Assembly (NCBI RefSeq): GCF_028583425.1
Contig: NC_072801.1
Location: 64,433,766-64,497,765, forward strand
Direction: 5' to 3'
Length of the DNA stretch: 64,000 bases
Source of the DNA: Eublepharis macularius
Taxonomy: Eukaryota; Chordata; Lepidosauria; Squamata; Eublepharidae
In this document: positions 44,501 to 56,500 of the stretch, piece after piece
Position numbering within the stretch: the first letter of the stretch is position 1
How the letters are laid out: the number at the start of each line of letters is the position of its first letter
Notes under the pieces: model-generated
Told to the model about the DNA's origin: nothing
Database searches by the model: none
Seen by the model: the letters and a program-made list of their open reading frames with translations, nothing else
Made by a program: the position numbers and the translations under genes

Positions 44501-47500
44501 ATGCTCTAGGAAGAAGACACTCAGAAGCTCGATTCTCGTTTCCCACCCCCAAGATTTTACCATCCATTCCCCACAGAGGTCAGTTCAGGCCTAGAACAGG
44601 GTTCCTGCCTCAGGCCTTGAAATGAGTAGTCGTATTATAGTTCAAAAGAGATTTGTGGGGAAATTGCTCATTGCCTCAAAGGCTGTTGGGACATGTTCTG
44701 GCTGCTTCTGACAGTAAGGAGGACCTCCTTCTGGAGGCTTTGCCTGGGCTAGATAAAGATGTATCGCTTTTCTGTGGGGCCAGCAGTGATGTTGACTGGT
44801 TTTTCTATGTAGGGATTAGAATAGAAAGTTGGAACTGGTTGTGCCTTTGTGTGGAAAAAGTGGGGAGAGAAAATGTTTTTCACTCTCTTCTATCATACTA
44901 GAATTTGGGAGGTGCGGGACTCAATGAAGTTAATGTATATGGTAGTGGATTTAGGGACAGACCAAAGATAGTACCATAATAAGAGGTAGTGGCGGCCACT
45001 CACTTAAATGGCTTTAAAAGGGGATTAGATGTAGGAAAGCAGCTGTTAGTAATGATGGCTGAATGGAACCTCCATGTTCAGAGGCAGTAAACCTCAGAAT
45101 ACCAGTGCTTGGGGTGGTGGGGCGCAACAGAGAGAGGCTTTAGCTTCTATGTTCTCCCTTTCAGCCTTCCATGGGCTTCTTATTGGCCACTATGGCAAGC
45201 CGGACACTGGACTAGATGGACCTTTGTTATGGTCCAGCAAAAGTGCGCTCATGTTCTCCTATCTGTTCTGTCCTTTGGGTCCTTAGGACCCTGTCTGAGC
45301 CCTGGCATTTCTCTCTCTTCTGGTCCTTCAAGGCCACCCCCTCCCCACCCTCTGCTGGCTTGGTGTCCTTCATTTACCCTGCCCATCTCTTTCTGTACCA
45401 GACGCACTCCTGGCTGATCTGGAGACGACCACCTCCCATATCTCCAAACGTCCAGTTCTGCTCACAGATTCAGGAGGAACTCACCCCAACGGGCTGAAAC
45501 AAGACGGGACTTCAGATCCCAAGCCGCTGCCTCCGCCTTACAATCCACAACAGCAGGTAGGCAAGCTGCCGTGTATGGGTGTGAGTGCGTGCAGGGGTGG
45601 GGGGGGGACTCTTTGGAATGGTTTATGTGTTGGGAGGTAGTTGGGTGAAGCAAACGTTGATGGCATTGTGTTATGTAGGCCCCCCACACACACAATTGCT
45701 GTTTTTAGAATGAAGAGAATTGCCATCACTTTTAGGAGTAGTAAAGAACATTTCTCTTTCCTGGGGCATATTACTGCTGCCCCTCAAATCACGGTTCTTC
45801 AGCAAAGTTACTGAAAAGCACAAAACAGCAGAATTAGAACTCATCGGTAGGTTTTGTTGTATTAAATAAAGAAGGAGCATTTCTCACCTGCTCTTAAATT
45901 GACTTAATGAAGCTAAGTAATCGCCAGTTATAGCACTCTGTGCTTATCTTGTGTATTTTTTGATTAGAAGTCTCAGACTTTGCCTTCTGCATTCCATGGC
46001 CTCACCATTCATCATATTTGGTCCTGTATATCTCCTGTATATCTCCACCTGCTGAGGATTAACTTCATGCATTTGATGAAGTGGACCCTATCCCTCGATT
46101 ACTTTATACCACAATGAATCTGGCAGCAGACCCCTCGTTTACTTTTTGCAAGCAAAAACTCTGGGCCTTCAATGACTGCCTGAGATGCAAAATCCAGTTG
46201 GTAATGTTTTTCCAGGCAGGAGGATGGAATGACAGGCAAAGTTTCATATTTTCATTTCTGCCTGCTTTGCTGCTGTTCAAGAGACAGCCGGTCCACGAAA
46301 AGGGGGAAATATCTACATCATTGATACTCACTTGATGGCTCTTTGACATGCTACCTGTGGCCCTTCTGAGCACTTTTCCCCAATGTGTCACTTGCCTCAT
46401 ATTTCGGGTGAGTGGGCCAGGCCATTGCCTGGCAGGGCTTGTGGTCAGCACGTATTTCCCACCTTAAAACAGTTTATGTTAGAGGAACGGGCAAGCTGTG
46501 AGCCTCCTTGAAATGCAGACCTTGCAGAAATGGAAATAAATCTGGCTTTTTTGCTTGATGGCAATTGCAAATATGGTTCTCTGCAAGCAGCAGAGTGAGT
46601 ACCACTGAACTACATAGTATGATCAGTCCTATCTAATTGGGTGGGAGCTCCCAAATCAATATCTGCTATGCTTCATTATTCAGTGATGAAGAAACAGTTG
46701 CCCCCACGCTGATATCAAAGGAAGCTAGTTGTCCCTTGTATGAGTTCTTCAGTTTAAACAGCCACACCATGTTGCAACGAGCCTAGGGACAGTATTTAAA
46801 GGCGTGCAAAAACATCCCTGCAAGACTCATCATTTTTTTTTCTTGAGCTTTCTTCTCCTTACCTTCAGAAGTTACTAGATGGAAGTTACAAGTCACTGAC
46901 CAACAAATCAAATGTAAATTGAGTTTTGTAGTCTTGTCCTCCTCCTTCCCCCGGCTCCATGTGGGCTTTCTGACTTCTTGTTGTTAAATACTTTGTGTAG
47001 GTTTATTCAGTTAAATGTATATTTGTCCCTTTAAAGGAAAGACAGAATAAATGTTTAAAATGTTGAAAAAGGGCTTCGGGAGAGAGGCAGGAGAGATGGG
47101 TTAGTGATGGAATAGTTTCTAGCCAATCCGTGCTGTCCACAGTCAGCTTCTGCTGATAACGAGTGGAGCCTGTTTTCTCTGAGCTCCATCTGGAAGAGCA
47201 GATTGAGTCCCTGAGCAAAATGGAGTGAGTGTGCTTCCCTGGTGGGCTTCCTACTCAAATCCTGTATGTTTATGTATTCCCTAAGGGAGCAGAAAGGGGC
47301 TTTGCTCGCCGTAGTGTATATGTACGCCTATTTCTTTTTTACTATTGTCCCTTTTGATCAAACAAGTTTCTCAGGATTTAGAATCAACACAAAAACCTGC
47401 TAGACCTGTTCATCAGGGCAAAGGCAGGGTGAGTAAACCTGAAAAATAACAGTCTCTTTCCCAAACCATCATCAATGCTCTGAAAAATCCCAAACTAATC

Positions 47501-50500
47501 TACGATCCATCTCCAGCCGGGCTTCTGCAATTTGGCTTTGTGTGTGTGTGTGAGTTGGTCAGGTTCATAACGTTCTAACAAACACTTGCCGATTAGCCTA
47601 TGCAACAGAGTGAGATGCAAATACTTCCCAGTGCCTTATGATGTCCCCTGTCTCTTCTTCTCAGGCTGGTCCCACAGCTATGCCCATAGATCCAGTCCCA
47701 GCTTCCACCCTGCAGGGTGGAAGTGACAAAGAACACCTATACAGGTAAGCTGTGGGGTCTTGGGAGGTGTTTGCATGAAGCTGCCTTATAACAAGTCTCT
47801 CACGTTCAGTATTGTCTACTCTGACTCCAGGGTCTCAGGTAGAGGTCTTTCACATCAATGCCAGGTATTGTACCTGGAATCCTCAGCATACCACAATAAT
47901 GTTCGATTTATATACCACCCTTAGGGACAATTTAACACCCACTCGGAGTGGTTTACAAAGTGTGTTATTATTATCTTCACGACAATCACCCTGTGAGGTG
48001 GATTGGGACTGAGACGGCTCTGAGAGAGCTGAGGCTGACCGAAGGTCACTCAGCTGTCTTCGAGCGGAAGAATGGGGAATCAAACCTGGCTCTCCAGATT
48101 ACAGTCCTGCCGCTCTTAACCACTACACCAACTGGATCTTAACCACTACACCACTATATCAAGCAGAAGTTCTGCCACTGAGCCAAGGCTTCTCTCCATT
48201 TACCTGGAAGTATCTGGGGTGCATTTAGAGTCACCACTCTTTCAGTTTCCTCAGTCAGTGGCCCATGTTTAGAAAAACGAACAACCCTAAAAGCAAGAGG
48301 GAAACCAGTCTGTGATAGACAATGAGAGAAAAGTATTGAGAGGAGCAGGAGCCCTAAATGGGGGAGGAGACAAATTGTGAAAGATGGCTTGTGGGGGAGG
48401 GGGCCAGGGCTTTTTTTCAGTTGGAACACAGTGGAACGGAGTTCCGGCACCTCTTGAAAATGGTCACATGGCTGGTGGCCCCGCCCCCTGATCTCCAGAC
48501 AGAGGGGGGTTTAGATTGCCCTCCGCGCCATGCGGCACGGAGGGCAATCTAAACTCCCCTCTGTCTGGAGATCAGGGGGCAGGGCCACCAGCCATGTGAC
48601 CATTTTCTCCGAGGGCAACCCACTGAGTTCCACCACCTCTTTTCCTGGAAAAAAAGCCCTGGAGGGGGCAATAAGAAAATTTCAGACACCGCTGCCATAA
48701 CCTGTGGAGAAGGCAGCCTTGGGATTGTCTGCTTCTATGAGGGTCAACAATCCTGTCTCTTTAATACTGGCCTTAGGGAAGAATTATAAGTGTTTGTGGT
48801 TTCTCTCTCGCTCGTGCTGCTCTTTGATGGGAGAAGCAGCAGCTGCCAAAGTTCTCCCTCCTAGGCACATGTTAGAAAAACAGAAGCCTTGTCTCCAATA
48901 GAATTAAGCATCCCATAGAAAGCTGCTGCCTCTAGTCAGGCCTCCCAACGTGGCCTTATTTGGGGTGCAGGTACCAGAAGGGTGGAAAGAGGAGGGGGAG
49001 AGAGAGATGGTTCTGAAGAAGGGCAGCCTCCCTGGGAGCTGTGCCCAGCTGCAATTGGCCTTGTTCCAGAGCTTCCATTAAGCGGAGGGATCCTATAAAT
49101 AGCAGCCCCCCTGCCTCCCCTTCCTGCTCCTTCCTCATCTTCCTTGTAGTGGCTGGATGCCGCATCCTTCTCCGTGGGGTGTGGTACGAGTGGTCAGACG
49201 GTCTCCCCCACCCCAAAAGGGTTCTCCTCGGGGTGGCTGCCCCACATACCTTTAAAGTACTCTTCTCTCCTGCCTGTCTTTTTCAGCACAGTCTGCAAGC
49301 CTCGATCTCCCAAGCCCAAGGAAGGAGGTCCTCCGCCCTTCTCCTCATCCAGCGGCGTTCTTGGTGCTGGCCTTTGCGAACTGGACCGGCTCCTGCAGGA
49401 ACTTAATGCAACCCAGTTCAACATCACAGGTACAGGGGGTGGCTGCTAGGGGGGTGATGGATTGGTGCTCAGTAGATGAATTTCCTTCTGCAAGGAAGGC
49501 GAGGCTGAGGTGAGGCTCCACCCTTAGAACGAAAGCTGTTCTTTTATGCACTCCACAAAACTTATCCACGCTGCTACAAGATGCATGACCGGGTGCTAGG
49601 TTAGATGGCTTGTCGAAAGGGTCATGCACATCCAGGGACTATAGATCTGCTGGAGGCCTATTAGCCCAGGTAGCTAAAAATAGATCCTCCAGGTACAGAA
49701 GCAGTATACCTTGGAATACCTGACAGTGCTAAAGATGTATGATGAGGGTGGCTCCTGTGATTATGTTCTGCTTTGGAGCTTTCTCGGAGCATCTGGCTGG
49801 CCGCTGGTCAAAGAATAAATAAATAAAAATGCATGGAATAAAGATAAATTCTGGACCAGAGGGATTTTTAGACTGATCCAGCGAGTCAGTTTTTACATTC
49901 TTACATCTTCTTGTATGCTGCCTCTTCTTGCAAAGATTTTCATTTTTTTTCCATTTTACTTGATTTATACCCCACTTTTCTACCCAATATGACTCACATC
50001 ATTCTCCTTTCCTCCATTTTATCCTCACAACCACCCTGTGAGGTTAAGTTAGACTGAGAGTACGTGACTGGCCCGAGGGCACCTGGCAAGCTTCCATGAC
50101 GGAACAGGGATTCGAACCTGGGTCACCCAGCTCTTAGTCCACTGCAGCTCTCCCACCCACTTGCACGCTGTTGGTACAGTGGCCATAGGGAGGCCATCTA
50201 GCTGTGCGCATCGAGGATGCTCTTGAATGCTTGTTGCTCTCTGGGTCACAACCGGTTTCCTCTCATTGGAAGCACCAAGTGAGGGCAGAAGTGAGGTTTT
50301 CCTGTATACGCTGGCCATTCTTGTGGGTGTTGGCCGCTTCCTGTCACAACTTCAGTTTCTTCTCTGCTGAACTTCAAAAATAAAAGAGGGCTTGGCTTAA
50401 ATCTACCTGGAAGCTGCGCCTATATGGGGTTGCCACATCTCAACCTGGAGATGCCTTGGAAAATTCGAAAGGGAAGGACGGACGCAGCTGCCAGGACTCT

Positions 50501-53500
50501 CCCCTGTTGCTCGGCCGGTGCTTTTCCTCATCTTCCTTGCCTGCTTGTTGTGAGATGAAACTAAAGTCCTATTTGGTACAGCAGAGGAGAAAGGAAGGTG
50601 GACATAGCAGCTGCATCCTCTGCTTAGGAATTTCCAACAGTAACATAGACAGAAACTCCAGGTTGAGTCTGGAAGTGCCAAGTTGGGGAAAACCTTTGCC
50701 ACTCTTCCTAGACATGAGTACAGTGGGGGAGCAGCACTCTGCTTCCCCCTGATGGTGAGGATCTGAAACTGCAGGAGGATAAAATCAATGCAATCTGCCC
50801 TTCTCCCACCCCCACCCCCCACTCCCACTCCTTTCTGCTCCCCACAGACGAAATAATGTCCCAGTTTCCATCCAGCAAAAGTTCCGGTGGGGATAAAGGC
50901 AAAGATAGGTCTGAAGATTCTGCCGATGGTGGCTCTTTAACCCGGTAAGTGTATGATCGCTGGAATAATACTGGAGATTAAAGGCAGAACGGCCCTTGAT
51001 CTAGCAGCAGCTACATTCAGGAGGGCAGCCGTATAAGCATCTGTTTTAAACCCAGTACTGTGTATGTCACGGAACTTGCCTTCATAGCTCAGAGCTGTCA
51101 GTAGCTACATCTTTTAGCAACGCTCTTGTAGAGGTTGCGCCTGTAAAATATCTGCATTGCCTGGAAATGGTGAGAGCCACCTGGCCTCATACCTTCCTCT
51201 CCCTAAGGGTGTGATCTTCTTACCAGGCCAGCAGCTCCTGCGAAACCATCGGCAACATCGGCCACCCTGGAGCTGGACAAGCTGATGGCCTCTCTGTCAG
51301 ATTTCCGGGTCCAGAGCAACGTGAGTGTCGGGCTCGGCTAGCACTGGGGCAGAGGAGAGGGGTGTCAGTTGCCTGCTGAGCTGTATATGATCGGGCAACT
51401 GCAGCCTACAGATGAAGGAAGTGGGTACAGATCCTGATATTCTGCAATCCCCAGCTGTCATTTTGACACAGAATGAGTGCTAAGACAGGGAGCAAAGACT
51501 GGGCAAATTACAGATGTTGTATGTCTTTGCAGTAGCACTAGAAAAGAGCAAGAGTCCAGTAGCAACTATAAGGCTAACAAAATTTGTGGTAGGGTATGAG
51601 CTTTCGTGAGCCACAGCTCATTTCTTCAGATACTTCTTCCATCTTTGTGTGTGTGAGAGAGAGACGAAGATTTCCTGGGCACAGCAGTTCGCTGCCTGCA
51701 TTCTTGCATTCTCTCCCTCCCTGTGCCAAGCCACTCTGAACATGCAGATTAAAAATTATATATATAAAAAATTGTAGAAGCAGAATTATGTAAAATGATG
51801 CACATACATGTCTCTTTTATTTTGCTTAATCTGTTCAGTTCATGGTACTCTACTTTTCTGGTGCAAAATTTGGCTTACTTGGTTTAGAACAATGATTTCC
51901 TCCTTTAAAGCATAGACAGTCCTGCTAATTTTCCATCAGCCTAGTAGATGGAATGACCTGGATAGCCCTGGCAAAAATGATCTCCTCAGATCTTGGAAGC
52001 TAAGCAGGGTAAGTTTTGGATGGTAATTGGATGGGAGACCGCCTAAGGAAGACCAAGGTCGCTATGCAGAGGTGGGCAATGGCAAACTGCCTTTGAACCT
52101 CTCTTGCCTTGAAAACCCCAGCAGGGGGCGCCATAAGTCAGCTACAACTTGAAGGCACTCTCCATCACCCCCAGTGGATAAAATAGCCCTGGATAAGTTA
52201 TGCAGCTTGACACAAGAGCAGTACAGAAGGAAGCTCCCTTTCAAGGACTTCTCATGCATGTTAGCTCACTGTGAATTTCCCCCGATGATTTGGACATTTC
52301 CGCAAAATTTCACCCAGTTCCTTTTAGATGTTGTTGAAATGTTTCTAACTCAGTTCTGTCTTTAAGTAGTATTTTTGGAAATGGATCTGCTTGCCTCCCT
52401 CATGGTGCGGATAGGACAGATCCTGTTGCTTGCTAATAAAAGGAGGAAGATGATCAATCCCTTCCACAGTTTTGGAGGTATTACTCCATTGCTTGAACCT
52501 GGCTCTGTGGTCTCTGAAATCAGAGAAGTGGGTCTAGTTTCTGATGACTGGCTACACTTTTCTTTGCTCACTGCACTGCTGTTGTGACAAAGGTTGGAAG
52601 TTTAGTTCTAGAAAGAAGATAGGATAGGATAGGGGCATTGATGTTGACAAGGTGATGGGCAAGGTACTAAACTCATTCTGGCCCCATGCAGAGGACTTGC
52701 CATTCTTGAATCTTCACCATGTTTGACTCCTGGCCCCTTGCCTTCTAGCTTCCAACAGCTGCTCCAACCACAGTGTCTCCGCCTCCAGCTCCTGCCCGGG
52801 TGTCCTCTGCACAGCTTCCAGTGGTCTCATCCGTCTGCTCCAGCCCCCCTGTTGCGCCCGCACAGACGTCACCGGCCCAGCCGAGTGGGAATCTGGATAG
52901 CATGCTGGTAATGCTGGAGTCTGACCTCAGCCGCCAGGGGATCTCCACCACGGCCAAGGGGCTGTGTGCTTCGTGCCAGAAGCCCATTGCAGGGCAGGTG
53001 AGCAGTGGCGGCAGCAGAGGAGGGAGTGGATGCTGAGAACCGAAAATGAGGCAAAGGTAGACCAGTTTGGAGTTAGGGCGAGATTGGCCAGTGAGCGCTT
53101 GTGAATGCTGCCAGCTGTTTTTGACTGCCGTGGAATGTTCCAAAGGCTGTTGAAACTGCCCTGAATCTGCTGGTCATTCCCAGGTGCTGCCGCACCCACA
53201 AAGACTGCCAAAGAAAGCTCCCAGAAGCTTCCACTCATTCAGGAGCAGTCTTAATGATTTGCCCTGGGCAAGACTGAAGGACGAGGCCCAAAATCACTAG
53301 GGGGCGTCCCCTTCCAATGCCACACAGCTGAACCTGCTGCATCTGCAAAGAGGGAAGGGAGGACTGCGTGCTCTGGGGGGCTGATTCCCCCCTTCCTCCC
53401 CCAGGCCCTGACTGTGAGGCAGAAATGGCCCTGCTTCCAACTTTGACCCTCAACAGGGTGCAGAAGTGAAGAAGAGCAGGCCTGCTATGGCTGCTCCGCC

Positions 53501-56500
53501 ATCTGCTACTGCCATAGCTGCTGGCCCAGGTGGCAGCTTCCTTTATTAGCCTGCCACCATGGCAGCTGCTGGCCCGCTCACTTGCCTGCCACTGCTGCAG
53601 CTGCATGAGAAGCCCCTGGAGTGGTGGGTAGGGGTGTGAAATTCGGGTCCGGGATTCAGGGAAAAAATCGAATCCCAGACCCGATCTAATTTGGGATCCT
53701 GAAGTTTTTACTCTGAGCAAATTCGGGTAAACTGCTGGGCTGTTTCCTTTACTGTCTCCCTACAAAGAAAACCAGTTCCCACAGAGAGGGATCAACCAAA
53801 CTCCACCAAATTTACAGGGAACCTACTCCTGATTAGTGGCAGGACTCTAATCTGAAGAACTGGGTTTGATTCCCCACTCCTCTGCTTGAAGCCAGCTAGG
53901 TCAGTCACAGCTCTCTCAGAGCTCTCTCAGCCTCACCCATCTCACAGGGTGATTGTTGTGGGGATAATAATAACATACTTTGTAAACTGCTCTGAGTGGG
54001 TGTTAAGTTGTCCTGAAGGGCGGTATATAAATCGAATGTTGTTGTTATTATTAATATTAAATGCATCCCTTCTTTATTTGGCCACCCTGGTCTCTTTCTT
54101 CTCCACCCAGGTGGTAACGGCGCTGGGGAGCACCTGGCACCCAGAACATTTTGTCTGCACCCACTGCCAGAAGGAGATGGGGGGCAGCAACTTCTTTGAG
54201 AAGGACGGTGCCCCTTACTGCGAGAGAGATTACTTCCAGCTCTTCTCTCCCCGCTGCGGCCTCTGCAATGAACCCATCTTGGATGTGAGTTGCCTCAGCA
54301 CCCTTTCTCCTACCTCTCCATAGAGCCCCATGCAGCTTTGGGAAATGATGATGTGGAGCTAGTTGAATATTCGTAATTGTTTTCTGAGAGGCTGTGAATG
54401 GAATGAGTGGATTTCATCTGTTCATTTATTTCTCATCCCCCACTGCCACGTTATGAGATATAATGTTCCAAGGTTACCCTGGAAATAGAGAGAAGTGCCC
54501 CTCAGGAGCCACCAGTTTTTCTGGATGTCATAAGGTACCAAAAAAAGGACTCACTCCTTTTTTTACTATTTACCAAGCAGAGTAGGAGGAATAGGTATAG
54601 TGGTTAAGAGCGGAAGGACACTAATCTGGAGAGCCAGGTTTGATTCTCCACTCCTCCATTTGAAGCCAGCTGGGTGACCTTGGGTCAGTCACAGCTCTCT
54701 TAGAGCTCTCTCATTCCCACCCACCTCACAGGGGGATTGTCATGAGGATAATAATAACAACACACTTTGTAAACTGCTCTGAGTGGGCGTTAAGCTGTCC
54801 CAAAAGGTGGTATATAAATTGAATGTTGTAGTTGTTGTTATTATTACTGCCCCACTCTCAGCCAGGGAAACCCACCCCTAAACATCTGCCACATCTAAAA
54901 TACCTTCACACAGAGAGCAGGGTGTGTATACTTAAAAGTATTTTACCACAACAAACAGTTCCCCCCTCTAACACACCAGCAGCAAAAAAGGAAGCAGAGG
55001 GAGTCCCACTGGGAAAAAAAGTGAAAGAGATGAGGAAAGAGGAGCAGGTTCAAGTCTACTCCTTACTTCCTAACCCCTTCTGCGCTGCTTTCGTTACTCA
55101 TTTTCAAAGAGGATAAAGAGAAGGGAAAAGGCAGGAAGCAGCACAAAGCCTGAGGGTCAGGGCTTTTTTTTCTGGGCAAAGAGGTGGTGGAGCTCAGTGG
55201 GTTGCCCTCAGAGAAAATGGTCACATGGCTGGTGGCTCCACCCCCTGATCTCCAGACAGAGGGGAGTTTAGATTGCCCTCCGCGCTGCTGAGCGGCGAGG
55301 AGGGCAATCTAAACTCCCCTCTGTCTGGAGATGAGGGGGCGGGGCCACCAGCCATGTGACCATTTTCAAGAGGTTCCGGAACACTGTTCCACCACGTTCC
55401 AGCTGAAAAAAAGCCCTGATGAGGATCTTTGAATTACCTTGCTTCAAATGACCAGATGCCGCAACACAGTGTCTGGCACTTGAAAATATAGTCCAGGGGC
55501 ACAGCAATACTGTGTTTGAAAAAATGAATTTTGCGTTTGAAATATATAATATTTAATATATAATATAATATATAATACAATATATTATATAATATATTAT
55601 ATATATATAATATATAATATAATAATATTAATATTGAAATATATAATATAATGTGAATACACTAATGATTTGAGAGCCCAGTTTATGAGACAGTAGTATA
55701 TGCATATGCTGCTGTCTCATAAACCGAACTCTCAAACTGCCAGAACTTTCCAACATTCGAACTGACGCAGACCAATACAGTGACGGCATACAGTGATGCT
55801 GTAGGATCCAGTGCTTGGCTATCACCGCTGACTGAACCACACAGTTTGGAAGCTCTGAGGTGTGCTTGACTACAGACAGGGCTTTTTTTCTGGGAGAAGA
55901 GGTGGTGGAACTCAGTGAGTTGCCAGTACAGGGGGCAACTCTTGGTGGGAGATGGTGGCCCTGGTACCACATGCACGCGCGCAAAGTACGCGCATGCTCC
56001 CAGGACCAATGATGTCACTTTGGGTCAGCTGGAACAAGGGGAGAGTTTTTAAAAGTTTAAATCTCCCTTGGTGAAAATGGTCACATGGCTGGTGGCCCCG
56101 CCCCCTGATTTCCAGACAGAGGGGAGTTTAGATCGCTCCCCTCTGTCTGGAGTTCAGGGGGCGGGGCCACCTGCCATGTGACCATTTTCAAGAGTTCCGG
56201 AACTCCATTCCACCGCGTTCCAGCTGAAAAAAAGCCCTGGCTGCAGGGTATGCTGCAGCACAATGCAGCTGGAACCTGAGCGTTGCTACACCACAACATG
56301 AACCCAATAAAGTGTTCCATGGTATGTGCTTGGACTGTGTGTGGCAGGCCCTGGAAAGGCTTAATGTTCCTATGCAAGCCATTGCCGGCAAGTTCTTGCT
56401 TCCTAATGGACATAGATGTGTCTTCCTCCCCACCCGTGTCTGCCCTATTCAGAAAATGGTGACCGCACTGGATAAGAACTGGCACCCTGAGCACTTCTGC

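Larger units (their letters stand above)
35105..45401 (+). other. TGFB1I1: TGFB1I1 intron 1
   Basis: This 10.3 kb intron holds SINEs at 35.9, 36.6, 41.7, 43.5 and 44.3 kb, a GGGTTGCCA-family element, a GAT microsatellite, a hAT-type element at 40.8 kb and CR1 ends. The rest, for example 36800-38550, 38800-40840, 41840-43430 and 43640-44300, has no feature I can name. Alternative first exons of Hic-5 could lie here, but none is supported by a clear signal. Confidence 0.6.

Noticed and set aside
51953-52168. 5S rRNA gene
   Set aside because: Only the internal part matches 5S rRNA and it continues into a SINE tail shared by eight copies.
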